DNA of 15,718 nucleotides, taken from the NCBI GenBank assembly GCA_029258695.1, contig JARIBR010000091.1:1-15718 (forward strand). Direction: 5' to 3'. Below are positions 6,897 to 13,619 of the stretch, piece by piece (the first letter of the stretch is position 1; each line of letters opens with the position of its first letter). The position numbers and the translations under genes were made by a program. The notes below the pieces were generated by a model. That model was not told the origin of the DNA. It worked only from the letters and a program-made list of their open reading frames with translations, and searched no databases. This DNA comes from Quadrisphaera sp. GTDB lineage: Bacteria; Actinomycetota; Actinomycetes; Actinomycetales; Quadrisphaeraceae.

Positions 6897-7781
6897 GTGG
6901 GCCCCGTCACCCGGCTGAGGTACGCGTACAACACCAACGGCCTCGCCCACCACCGGCTGGGCGACGCGCTCGACCTGCTCGTGCGCCACGGCTACGACGG
7001 CGTCGCGCTCACCCTCGACCACGGGCACCTCGACCCCTTCGCGCCCGACCTCGACGCCCGGACCGCTGCGCTCGCCCGCGAGCTCGAGGAGCGCGGGCTC
7101 GGCGTCATGGTCGAGACGGGCGGGCGCTTCCTCATGGACCCCTCCGCCAAGCACGAGCCCACGCTGGTGACCGCGGACGCCGCGGGGCGAGCCCGCCGCG
7201 TCGACTTCCTCACCCGCGCCCTCGACGTCGCCGCAGGCCTGCGCGCCGAGGCGGTGTCCTTCTGGGCCGGGGTCCCCGCCGCCCGCGTGGAGAGGGAGCA
7301 GGCGTGGGGGTGGCTGGTCGAGGGCGTCGGCGAGGTGCTCGCCCGCGCCGGCGAGCGCGGCATCACCTGCGCCTTCGAGCCGGAGCCGGGGATGCTCGTC
7401 GAGCACACCGGTGACTACCAGCGTCTCCTCGACGCGCTGTCCGCGGCCGGCTTCCCGGAGACCTTAGGGCTGGCGCTCGACACCGGCCACTGCGTCGTCG
7501 CCGGTGACCTGGAGCCGCAGGACGCCGTGCGTGCCTGGGGCCCGCACCTGCGCGCCGTCGCCGTGGACGGCATGGCCCGCGGCGTGCACGAGCACCTGCC
7601 GATCGGGGAGGGCGACGTGGACGTGCCCGCCGTCCTCACCGCCCTGCGCGACGTGGGCTACGACCGCCTGGTCTCCGTGGAGCTCTCCCGCGACAGCCAC
7701 CGGGCCGACGTCATGGTCCCCGCCACGATCGCCGCGCTGCACGCGGCGGAGACGACCAGCTCCCTGGAGGGCGCGCGATGA
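6897..7781 (+). CDS. TIM-barrel sugar-phosphate isomerase/epimerase-like protein, copy 2 (contains a TTA codon)
   Basis: The 294-residue product aligns end to end with copy 1: LRYAYNTNGLAHH, GYDGVALTLDHG, the AKHEPT segment, LDTGHC, GPHLRAVAV, GVHEHLP, and VPAVLTALRDVGYDRLVSVELS all have counterparts. Candidate metal ligands E161, D195, H198, H217 and E262 are conserved, so both copies look catalytically competent. Differences concentrate between the two halves of the barrel, which fits divergence to a second substrate or a heteromeric partner. GTG 6897 lies 3 nt after the copy 1 stop. Leu190 is encoded by TTA (7464-7466), the only TTA I noticed in the window; in streptomycetes such codons tie translation to the bldA tRNA. 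The stop overlaps ATG 7778 of the next gene. Confidence 0.88.
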   Translation: MGPVTRLRYAYNTNGLAHHRLGDALDLLVRHGYDGVALTLDHGHLDPFAPDLDARTAALARELEERGLGVMVETGGRFLMDPSAKHEPTLVTADAAGRARRVDFLTRALDVAAGLRAEAVSFWAGVPAARVEREQAWGWLVEGVGEVLARAGERGITCAFEPEPGMLVEHTGDYQRLLDALSAAGFPETLGLALDTGHCVVAGDLEPQDAVRAWGPHLRAVAVDGMARGVHEHLPIGEGDVDVPAVLTALRDVGYDRLVSVELSRDSHRADVMVPATIAALHAAETTSSLEGAR

Positions 7782-8824
7782 GCACCGACGAGACGACCAC
7801 CACCGGTGGCTACACCCGCGCCGCCTCGGCCCCGGTGCAGGGGCGCCCCGACGACGTCGTCGCCGCGAACCCTGCCGCCTCCATGGCAGACATGCCCGGG
7901 CTCGGCGGCCTCCAGCCCTGGGCGTGCGCGCGCTGCGGGTTCTGGCAGCGGTGGTTCCCTGCTACCGGCGCCACCGGCGCCTCGCCGGCCCCGCCCCCCG
8001 GCTGCCCGGCGTGCGTCGACGTGCGCGCCGGCCTGCCCGCCGACGGGTGGGACTTCGCCACCCCCGAGGAGGTCGACGCCCGCCTGGAGTGCTCGGTCCA
8101 GGAGGACTCCGGTGAGCAGGGGACCGGCGTGCCCGGCGTGCGCGCGCACCGCAGCAGCCCGCGGTTCGGCGTCGACAACGTCGGCTGGGTCATCACGACC
8201 GACGACGGCGCCGGCGGCCTGACCCAGGTGGGTGTGGACGCCGCGCCCTGGTACGACGACGCGGGGCTCCAGCGCCTGCGCGGGGGCGACGGCGTCGCGT
8301 CGTTGGGCGCCCTCGCCCTCACCCACCCCCACACCTACGGCGCCGCGTGGCGCCTGCAGGACGCGCTGCGCCCCGGCGTGGTCGCCGTCGGTGTCCCGGA
8401 CCTCACGTGGACGTCGGCGTTCCGCGTGACGTGCCCCGTCGACGAGCCCGTCACCCTGGCTCCCAGGATCACCGCGCACCTCGTCGGCGGGCACTTCCCC
8501 GGCCAGCTCGTCGTCCACGACGCGGTGCGCGGCGCGCTGTTCTGCGGCGACGTGCTCAAGGTCGAGGTCGACCCCGGAGCCGACCGCGCACGGGCCCTGA
8601 GCGTCCACAAGGGCTACGAGGTGGCGATCCCCATGGGCCGCGGCGAGGTCCGCCGCTACCGCGAGGTGCTCGCCGAGCTCGACTTCGAGCACGTCTTCAC
8701 CCCCTTCGAGCACGGCCCGGGCGTCACCCGCGACCACGTGCTCGCCTTCTTCGACCACCTGCTGGCGGGTCCGCCGTCCACCGCCCCGATCCCGCTGGCC
8801 GAGCTGGGAGGGACCCCCCGATGA
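7778..8824 (+). CDS. Zinc-ribbon MBL-fold metallohydrolase-like protein
   Basis: This 348-residue protein joins an N-terminal zinc ribbon (C50xxC53 and C76xxC79) to a metallo-beta-lactamase fold (about 125-330). The canonical HxHxDH loop is replaced by LTHPHTYG, keeping H183 and H185 but lacking the D and second H. Other ligand positions look present: GGHFPGQLVVHD (H239), LFCGDVLKVEVD (D258) and FTPFEHGPG (H312). The loss suggests a mono-metal or altered centre; hydrolase activity is therefore not certain. An oxidoreductase or a binding role is possible. GGAGGG lies 6 nt before ATG 7778, which overlaps the upstream stop, and its TGA overlaps ATG 8821. The role in the pathway is unknown; removal or transfer of an acyl or phosphoryl group is one possibility. 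Confidence 0.8.
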   Translation: MSTDETTTTGGYTRAASAPVQGRPDDVVAANPAASMADMPGLGGLQPWACARCGFWQRWFPATGATGASPAPPPGCPACVDVRAGLPADGWDFATPEEVDARLECSVQEDSGEQGTGVPGVRAHRSSPRFGVDNVGWVITTDDGAGGLTQVGVDAAPWYDDAGLQRLRGGDGVASLGALALTHPHTYGAAWRLQDALRPGVVAVGVPDLTWTSAFRVTCPVDEPVTLAPRITAHLVGGHFPGQLVVHDAVRGALFCGDVLKVEVDPGADRARALSVHKGYEVAIPMGRGEVRRYREVLAELDFEHVFTPFEHGPGVTRDHVLAFFDHLLAGPPSTAPIPLAELGGTPR

Positions 8825-10077
8825 GGATCGCCCTCGTGTCCCGCCGCTACTGGCCGGCGGTGTCCGGCATGAGCGTGTACGCCGAGCAGCTGCTCACCCA
8901 GCTGGTCGCCCGCGGCCACGACGTCGTCATGGTCAGCCAGTACCGCGGCGACCCGGCGGGCACCGCCATCTACGGCGGCGGCCCCCCGCCGGCGGAGCGC
9001 GTGCCCGACGGCGTCGAGGTGATCCCCCTGGAGTCCCTCGGCGAGCAGGAGGTCACCCGCGGCCGCCCCGCGGATTTCGAGCGCGACGTCGACGCGATGG
9101 TCGAGGCCGTGCTGGACGCCCACGCCGAGAAGCCCTTCGACCTGGTCCACGCCCAGTACGCCTATCCCAACGGCTACGCCGCGCTCGAGGTCAGCGCCCG
9201 CACCGGCGTCCCCAACCTCGTGAGCATCCAGGGCGGCGACGGCCACTGGGTCGGCAGCTGCTGCGAGACCCACCGCGAGGCGATGACCGCGGTGCTCGAC
9301 CACGCCGGCGCGGTGCTCATCGGGTCCGACTCCTTCGCCGAGGAGGTGGTCGGGCGCCTGGGCACCGCGCGCGAGCGCTTCACCGTCGTCGGGGGAGCGA
9401 CGACCACGGACCACTTCGTCCCGCGGCCCGGCCGAGCGATCGGGGAGGTCGGCGAGGTACCCACGCTGCTCTTCCACGGCCGCGTCGACGCGCGCAAGGG
9501 CGTGCTCGTGCTGCTCGACGCGGTGGCCGACCTCGTCGCCCGCGGGCGCGCGCTGCGCCTGGTCGTCTCCGGGGTGGGCCCCGACACCGGCGCCGTCGCG
9601 CAGCGGGTGCTCGAGCTGGGTCTGCGCGACGTCGTCGAGGAGACCGGCTACTGCTCCTACGACGAGGCGCCGGCGGTGTACGAGCGCGGCGACGTGTTCG
9701 TCTCCCCGACGGAGAGCGAGGGCTTCTCCAACACCGTGCTCGAGGCCATGGCCACCGGGCTGCCCATCGTCTCCACCGCGGTCGTCGGCGTCGTGGACTG
9801 CCTGCGCGACGACGAGAACGCGCTGCTCGTCCCGCCGCAGGACGTCGGTGCGCTGGCCAAGGCCCTGGAGCGGGTGCTCGACGACGCCGGGCTGCGCGCC
9901 CGCCTGGCCACCACCGCGCTGGCCGAGGTGCGCGAGCGCTGGTCGTGGCCGGCGCTGACCGACCGCATCGAGGCGGTCTACGACGACCTCGCCGGCACCG
10001 CCCCCGACGACGGCTGGAGCCAGCCGAGCGGCCGCGACCTCGACTGCCGCTTCCGCGCGGCGCCGCACCTGCTGTGA
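8821..10077 (+). CDS. GT4-family glycosyltransferase (MshA-like architecture)
   Basis: The 418-residue protein is a GT-B, retaining nucleotide-sugar glycosyltransferase of family GT4. It starts MRIALVSRRYWPAVSGMSVY, resembling the N-terminal acceptor loop of MshA-type enzymes. The donor domain has FHGRVDARKG with R221 and K226, and the EX7E motif ESEGFSNTVLEA with E300 and E308, followed by MATGLPIV. There is no signal peptide or membrane segment, so it acts in the cytosol. ATG 8821 overlaps the preceding stop and follows GGGAGGG by 8 nt; the open frame extends far upstream to 8347 but that would overlap the MBL gene. Paired with a PIG-L deacetylase and a MIPS, it most simply transfers an N-acetylated sugar to an inositol-type acceptor, as MshA does. 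The donor and acceptor cannot be read from the sequence. Confidence 0.9.
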   Translation: MRIALVSRRYWPAVSGMSVYAEQLLTQLVARGHDVVMVSQYRGDPAGTAIYGGGPPPAERVPDGVEVIPLESLGEQEVTRGRPADFERDVDAMVEAVLDAHAEKPFDLVHAQYAYPNGYAALEVSARTGVPNLVSIQGGDGHWVGSCCETHREAMTAVLDHAGAVLIGSDSFAEEVVGRLGTARERFTVVGGATTTDHFVPRPGRAIGEVGEVPTLLFHGRVDARKGVLVLLDAVADLVARGRALRLVVSGVGPDTGAVAQRVLELGLRDVVEETGYCSYDEAPAVYERGDVFVSPTESEGFSNTVLEAMATGLPIVSTAVVGVVDCLRDDENALLVPPQDVGALAKALERVLDDAGLRARLATTALAEVRERWSWPALTDRIEAVYDDLAGTAPDDGWSQPSGRDLDCRFRAAPHLL

Positions 10078-10883
10078 GCGGCCGTTCCGCGGGCGAGAGC
10101 CGGCTTGCCGTCGCGGTCTCGCCCCACCTGGACGACGCGGCGTTCTCCGTCGGTGGTCTCCTGGCGCGCCTGGCCGACGACGGCTGGCACGTGCGCGTGG
10201 TCACCGCGCTGACCGCGACGGTGGCCGGCCCGGCCGGCTTCGCCCTGGCGTGCCAGACGGACAAGGGCCTCGGCCCCGAGGTGGACTACATGGCCCTGCG
10301 CCGCGGCGAGGACGTTGCCGCGATGGGGCACCTGGGCGTCGAGGACGTCGTGCACCTGCCGCTGCCCGAGGCGCCCCACCGCGGCTACGACAGCGCTGGC
10401 GAGCTGTTCGCCGGCGTCCGCGACGACGACGACCTCGTCGATCGCCTCGTGCCCGCGCTCGCCCCGCACCTGGCAGGAGCCGACCTGGTCCTCGCCCCGC
10501 AGGCCCTCGGTCAGCACGTCGACCACGTGCTCGTGGCCCGGGCGGTGCTGGGCCTCGCCGCGACGGCCGTCAGCGGGTCCGCCGAGGACGCCGTGTGGGC
10601 GTGGTGGCGCGACAGCCCCTACGTCATCCGCGATCCCGCCGCCGCCTCGCCGCTGGACCTCCCCGACGGCCTCGCAGAGCAGGGCGTCGACGTCAGCGAG
10701 GTCGTGGCGGCCAAGGTCCGCTCCTGCCAGGCGTACGCGTCACAGCTGGGCTTCCAGTTCGGGGGCCCCGACGGCTGCGCCGACGCGGTGAGGGCCCTGG
10801 CCGTCTCGGACGCCGGCCGCACCGGCGCCGCCGGCGAGGCCGCCGAGGTGCTGCTGGCCGCCGCACCGCTGCCGCCGCGCTGA
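10074..10883 (+). CDS. PIG-L/LmbE family deacetylase (MshB-like fold)
   Basis: This is a 269-residue zinc-dependent N-deacetylase of the PIG-L family (PF02585), which includes MshB and BshB. The first motif is SPHLDDAAFSVGG, with H18, D20 (likely general base) and D21 (zinc ligand). The second is LGQHVDHVLVARAV, with H148, D150 and H151 matching the HPDH of MshB. A middle segment CQTDKGLGPEVDYMALRRGED (60-80) is typical of a PIG-L subgroup that sits next to GT4 genes. GTG 10074 overlaps the glycosyltransferase stop by 4 nt (GTGA). As last gene of the operon it is expected to remove an N-acetyl group from the glycosylated intermediate, freeing an amine for further acylation. Substrate is inferred from family and context only. 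Confidence 0.9.
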   Translation: MSGRSAGESRLAVAVSPHLDDAAFSVGGLLARLADDGWHVRVVTALTATVAGPAGFALACQTDKGLGPEVDYMALRRGEDVAAMGHLGVEDVVHLPLPEAPHRGYDSAGELFAGVRDDDDLVDRLVPALAPHLAGADLVLAPQALGQHVDHVLVARAVLGLAATAVSGSAEDAVWAWWRDSPYVIRDPAAASPLDLPDGLAEQGVDVSEVVAAKVRSCQAYASQLGFQFGGPDGCADAVRALAVSDAGRTGAAGEAAEVLLAAAPLPPR

Positions 10884-10917
10884 CCCCCGGGACGGTCACC
10901 CGCCTCGCCCTGGCCCC

Positions 10918-10934
10918 ACGAGGTCCATCCTCGT
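10918..10934 (+). terminator. Small hairpin after the operon, possible terminator
   Basis: ACGAGG (10918-10923) and CCTCGT (10929-10934) pair perfectly around a TCCAT loop, 34 nt after the PIG-L stop. CCTCG can pair instead with CGAGG (10935-10939). There is no U-tract, so the larger palindrome downstream may be the main terminator. Confidence 0.4.
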
Positions 10935-10968
10935 CGAGGCATCCACCCCTTCCCGCGCCTCCCCGACC

Positions 10969-11028
10969 GGTGATCATGGGCGATCACCCCCTGTCGAGGT
11001 CGCTGAAGGGGGCGATCCCCCATGATCA
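10969..11028. repeat. Large imperfect palindrome with nested operator-like repeat
   Basis: Arms 10971-10992 and 11007-11028 are 22 nt each and complementary except at two positions, around a 14-nt loop. Nested in the left arm is a second perfect inverted repeat, GGTGATC (10969-10975) and GATCACC (10982-10988), spaced 6 nt; the right arm holds the palindrome ATGATCAT (11021-11028 shares TGATCA). The motif TGATCATGGG therefore occurs twice in opposite orientation. It could be a bidirectional terminator, an operator, or one copy of a dispersed genomic palindrome. Confidence 0.6.
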
Positions 11029-11032
11029 TCTG

Positions 11033-11083
11033 CTGGAGCGCGCTCCAGGAGGTGCACCGGGGCACCGCCTCGCGCGTCGAGGC
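11033..11083. repeat. Run of adjacent palindromes upstream of the SRPBCC gene
   Basis: Three self-complementary elements follow one another almost without gaps: the perfect 16-bp palindrome CTGGAGCG/CGCTCCAG (11033-11048), GGTGC/GCACC (11051-11055 and 11062-11066), and GCCTCG/CGAGGC around a 5-nt loop (11067-11083). Together with the element just before, this makes about 115 nt of continuous potential secondary structure. No coding sequence was recognised here. Confidence 0.5.
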
Positions 11084-11143
11084 GGCGCTCAGGACGTGCC
11101 AGGATCATCCCTGTCGTCAGCGTCGCCGGACGAGGAGATCACC

Positions 11144-11680
11144 GTGGACACCGTGGAGCGCACCGGCGTGGACCAGCCCTCCCTCGAGCCCCGAGGGGCC
11201 GTGGTGGCCGACCGCGACGGCACGTACCTGCGCTTCGCGAGAGACCTGCCGTTCCCGCTCGACGACGTGTGGTCGGCGCTCACGGCACCGGAGCGCCTCG
11301 CGCGGTGGTTCGGGCAGCTCACCGGCGACCCGGGGTCAGGACGGGTCGAGATCCTCATGACCGCCGAGGACGGCGCCGAGCCCGACCCGGTGGACGTCCA
11401 CGAGTGCTCGGCGCCGCACCGGCTGCGGATCACGCTGCGCAGCGAGGACGGCGACTGGCCCCTCGAGCTGACCCTCACCGAGGCCGAGGGCGCCACCCGC
11501 CTGGTCTTCCTCCACCGTCTGGGGGCGTCCGGCGACGCCGGCTGCCTCGGCCCGGGGTGGGAGCTCTACCTGGACCGCCTGGCCGCCGTGCTCGCCGGCG
11601 CCCCCGTGCCCGACGACTTCGACCGGTACTACCCGGCGCTCGCCGTCGCCTACCGGAGGCCCGGAACCCTCGTGCGCTGA
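11144..11680 (+). CDS. SRPBCC/AHSA1-domain protein
   Basis: The 178-residue protein belongs to the START-like SRPBCC fold, AHSA1 branch, a hydrophobic ligand-binding or polyketide-cyclase-like fold. The opening strand and helix read YLRFARDLPFPLDDVWSALTAPERLARWFG, the hallmark of this branch; later segments GRVEILMTAEDG and HRLRITLRSEDG continue the sheet, and the C-terminal helix GPGWELYLDRLAAVLAG closes the pocket. GTG 11144 is chosen because GAGGAG (11132-11137) stands 6 nt upstream; the frame stays open much further but through the palindromic region. An ArsR regulator commonly precedes such genes and is missing here. It lies after the palindromes, so it is probably not part of the inositol operon. 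Ligand unknown. Confidence 0.85.
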   Translation: MDTVERTGVDQPSLEPRGAVVADRDGTYLRFARDLPFPLDDVWSALTAPERLARWFGQLTGDPGSGRVEILMTAEDGAEPDPVDVHECSAPHRLRITLRSEDGDWPLELTLTEAEGATRLVFLHRLGASGDAGCLGPGWELYLDRLAAVLAGAPVPDDFDRYYPALAVAYRRPGTLVR

Positions 11681-11741
11681 CCCACCCGCCGACCGAGGCG
11701 CCCGACCTGCTCCGAGCTCCCGCGCGCTGACGGTGGCGCGC

Positions 11742-12143
11742 TCAGGCGGCCAGGGTCGTGACGTCGCCGGGGCGCCGTCCTCGGCTCGCGCCCAGCGGGC
11801 GGACGCTGGCGAGGCGGGGATGGGCCACCGCCGGGCGGTGGCCGGCCGTCACCGCGGTCGTGAGGTCGACGGCGGCCGCGCGCAGCAGCACGTGCAGCGG
11901 CACGCCGAGCGCCCGGCAGATCGCGGCGAGCACCTCCGAGGACGCCTCGGCCTGACCGCGCTCGACCTGCGACAGGTGGCCGATCGACACCCCGGCGGCA
12001 GCGGCGACGTCGCGCAGGCTGCGCCCCTGGCTGGTGCGCGCCCGGCGCAGCCTGGCCCCGAGGACGTCGCGGAGCAGCGCGGGAGGCGGTGGGGGTACGA
12101 GGGTGAGGCGCTCGCGTCCGAAGCCCGGGGCCGAGGTGCTCAT
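11742..12143 (-). CDS. ClgR-like XRE-family transcriptional regulator
   Basis: The protein has 133 residues with a Cro/CI helix-turn-helix at about 24-88. The stretch [20 protein letters not shown], then [20 protein letters not shown] and [20 protein letters not shown], closely follows the pattern of the actinobacterial Clp gene regulator ClgR and its paralogues (SxGxLSxVERGxKEASSELL). The tail after residue 95 is Arg/Pro-rich with no recognised domain and ends DVTTLAA; in ClgR proper an AA-type C-terminus serves as a degradation signal. The canonical clgR sits near cinA/pgsA, which are absent, so this is probably a paralogue. ATG 12143 overlaps the stop of the upstream reductase gene (ATGA), implying coupled translation. 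It may control its own operon; targets are unknown. Confidence 0.8.
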   Translation of the reverse strand: MSTSAPGFGRERLTLVPPPPPALLRDVLGARLRRARTSQGRSLRDVAAAAGVSIGHLSQVERGQAEASSEVLAAICRALGVPLHVLLRAAAVDLTTAVTAGHRPAVAHPRLASVRPLGASRGRRPGDVTTLAA

Positions 12144-13132
12144 CGCGCGGCCAGCAGGCGCTGCTCAAGGTGCGCGGGCAGGCCCGGACGAGGTGGGCCG
12201 GCGACGGGCACCGGCGGGGCGCCCCGGCCCCGGAGCCACGTCCAGGTGTCCGCCACGCTCTCGTCGACCGGCCGGCTCGCCAGGCCGAGGTCTCGTGCCC
12301 GGTCTGTCCTCACGTCCCACAGCGTGGCGGCGGTGGCGGCCCTCGTCCACAGCGGCAGGTGCGTCCACTCCTCGACCCCCGCGGCGAGCAGCTCGTCGTC
12401 GGGGACGGGCACCAGCTCGGCGTCGGGGCCGTCCGTCCCGGCACCGACCACGTCGAGGCAGGTCCGCAGCAGCCCGCCGAGGGTCGTCATCCCCGCCGGC
12501 CCCGTGGCGTTGACCCCGCCGGACCAGCCGTGCTCGACGCCGCGCACCAGCCAGTCCGCGAGGTCGCGGGCGTCGACCAGCGCGATCGGCTGGTCGAGCT
12601 GGTCCGGCACGACCACCCGTCCGCCCACGGCGAGCCGGCGCAGCCACCACCCGAGACGGTCGACGGGGTCGTGGGGCCCGACGAGGAGGCCGGCGCGGGC
12701 CAGCAGGACCGGCCCGGCCACCGCACGGGTCAAGGTGCGCTCGCCGTAGGCCTTGATCGGTCCGTGCTCGTCGTCGTCGCTGGTCCACGCCGGCTCGTCG
12801 TCGGACGCGACGGGTGCGTCCGGCCAGCCGCCGTAGGCGTTGAGGCTGGAGACGAAGGCATAGGCGCCGACCTCGGCGAGGGTGCTCGCCGCCTGGTCCG
12901 CGGCGGACCGGGTCTGGCAGGAGGTGTCGACCACGGCCTCCGGGCGCCACCCGCCCAGGGCGGTGGCCAGAGACCCCGGGTGCTCGCGGTCACCGCGCAG
13001 GTCGCGCACGCCCCCGGGCGGTGCGCCGGAGCGGCCCCGCGTGAAGGTCGCGACCTCGTGGCCGCGCGCCACGGCGGCATCGACGACGTGGCGGCCGAGG
13101 AACCGGGTGCCACCGAGGACGAGGAGTCTCAT
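12140..13132 (-). CDS. NAD-dependent epimerase/dehydratase-like reductase (atypical SDR)
   Basis: The product has 330 residues and starts [20 protein letters not shown], the extended-SDR nucleotide-binding motif, followed by [11 protein letters not shown] catalytic-type serine region [10 protein letters not shown] is at 93-102, but the expected YxxxK reads Y129GERT, so the lysine is replaced by Thr133 and classical epimerase chemistry is doubtful. The group (GGTRFLG reductases) is common in actinobacteria and mostly uncharacterised. ATG 13132 is preferred over GTG 13138 because GAGG (13143-13140 on the minus strand) is 7 nt before it. It is the first gene of a two-gene minus-strand unit with the ClgR-like regulator. 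Confidence 0.85.
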   Translation of the reverse strand: MRLLVLGGTRFLGRHVVDAAVARGHEVATFTRGRSGAPPGGVRDLRGDREHPGSLATALGGWRPEAVVDTSCQTRSAADQAASTLAEVGAYAFVSSLNAYGGWPDAPVASDDEPAWTSDDDEHGPIKAYGERTLTRAVAGPVLLARAGLLVGPHDPVDRLGWWLRRLAVGGRVVVPDQLDQPIALVDARDLADWLVRGVEHGWSGGVNATGPAGMTTLGGLLRTCLDVVGAGTDGPDAELVPVPDDELLAAGVEEWTHLPLWTRAATAATLWDVRTDRARDLGLASRPVDESVADTWTWLRGRGAPPVPVAGPPRPGLPAHLEQRLLAAR

Positions 13133-13142
13133 CGCCACACCT

Positions 13143-13192
13143 CATCGCGCCCGGGGGCGATGCGTCCAGCGGTGTTCACCGAGGACGGACGC
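13143..13192. promoter_or_regulatory. Nested inverted repeats in the divergent intergenic region
   Basis: Between the divergent SDR and NATD1-type genes lie CATCGC/GCGATG (13143-13148, 13157-13162), then GCGTCC (13162-13167) and GGACGC (13187-13192) flanking the near-palindrome CGGTGTTCACCG (13170-13181). This is a plausible operator region for the ClgR-like regulator encoded in the same unit, but it does not match the ClgR consensus I know. The rest of the gap (13193-13310) shows nothing clear. Confidence 0.3.
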
Positions 13193-13310
13193 CCTGGAGG
13201 CCGTCGACGAGGAACCGAGGGCCGCGTCGAGGGGCGGTGCGCCCCAGCGCTCCGGTCATCGGGAGGTGTCGGGGGGTGACCGCCGCCGGCTCGTGCGGCA
13301 CCATGGGCGG

Positions 13311-13619
13311 ATGGGCACCGACGCCAGCACCTCCCAGCCCGTCTCCATCACCGACGACGGGTCGTCGCGCTACGAGGCGCGAACCGCCGACGGCGAGGTG
13401 GTCGGGTTCGCCGACTACCTCCATCGCGGCAACAGCGTGATCTTCCCGCACACCGTCGTCTCCCCGGCGCACCGCGGCGGCGGCGTCGCAGGGGCTCTGG
13501 CCGTCCGCGCCCTCGACGACGCGAGGGAGCGGGGGCAGAGCGTCGTCCCGGCGTGCAGCTTCTTCGAGCAGTTCGTCAGCCGTCACCCCGAGTACCAGGA
13601 CCTCGTCGCGCAGGGCTGA
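13311..13619 (+). CDS. NATD1/YjdJ-type GNAT acetyltransferase
   Basis: This 102-residue protein is a minimal GNAT-like domain (PF14542), close to the usual length of about 100. Visible signatures are RYEARTADGEVVGFADY, IFPHTVVSPAHRGGGVAGAL (acetyl-CoA loop with the RGGGVA turn) and VVPACSFFEQFVSRHPEYQDLV, the typical HPEY end. Substrate is unknown for this family. ATG 13311 is the only sensible start: the frame is open upstream but through the antisense SDR region. No strong ribosome site is visible. Its last 44 nt overlap the 3' end of the convergent acetyltransferase gene. Confidence 0.85.
   Translation: MGTDASTSQPVSITDDGSSRYEARTADGEVVGFADYLHRGNSVIFPHTVVSPAHRGGGVAGALAVRALDDARERGQSVVPACSFFEQFVSRHPEYQDLVAQG

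Larger units (their letters stand above)
1052..10883 (+). other. Predicted nine-gene operon for a modified inositol glycoside
   Basis: Nine same-strand genes run without a usable gap: six junctions overlap by 4 nt (ATGA or GTGA), one gap is 1 nt and one is 3 nt. Order: MIPS-like, HD, Gfo/Idh/MocA, YcaO, TIM barrel 1, TIM barrel 2, zinc-ribbon MBL, GT4, PIG-L. The unit is bounded upstream by a hairpin at 827-857 and downstream by hairpins from 10918. There is no dedicated transporter, regulator or precursor peptide inside it. Transcription as one unit is inferred from spacing; the pathway product is unknown. Confidence 0.8.

Noticed and set aside
5838..7406. Long open frame on the minus strand across both TIM-barrel genes
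   Set aside because: It is antisense to two well-supported paralogues; its repetitive Arg/Gly/Val/Glu composition is what GC-rich codons give in the wrong frame. The same holds for 2002-3279, 3072-4259, 4331-5947 and 8656-10068.
8347..8820. In-frame upstream extension of the glycosyltransferase
   Set aside because: It lies wholly inside the MBL gene; ATG 8821 has a good ribosome site and starts the conserved GT4 N-terminus.
1052..10883. Canonical mycothiol cluster
   Set aside because: MshC and MshD are absent, mycothiol genes are normally scattered, and YcaO, MBL and TIM-barrel proteins are not part of that pathway.
1052..10883. An ebo-type metabolite traffic operon
   Set aside because: TIM-barrel proteins fit loosely, but no UbiA-type prenyltransferase, TatD-like hydrolase, EboA or 3-dehydroquinate-synthase-like gene is present.
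11144..11680. SRPBCC protein as the toxin partner of the Rv0909-like small protein
   Set aside because: They are over 10 kb apart, and its AHSA1 signature points to ligand binding rather than to the Rv0910 toxin.
11711..11742. GCGCGC repeats between the convergent SRPBCC and regulator genes as a terminator
   Set aside because: GCGCGC is self-complementary and frequent at this GC content; the flanks do not extend the stem.
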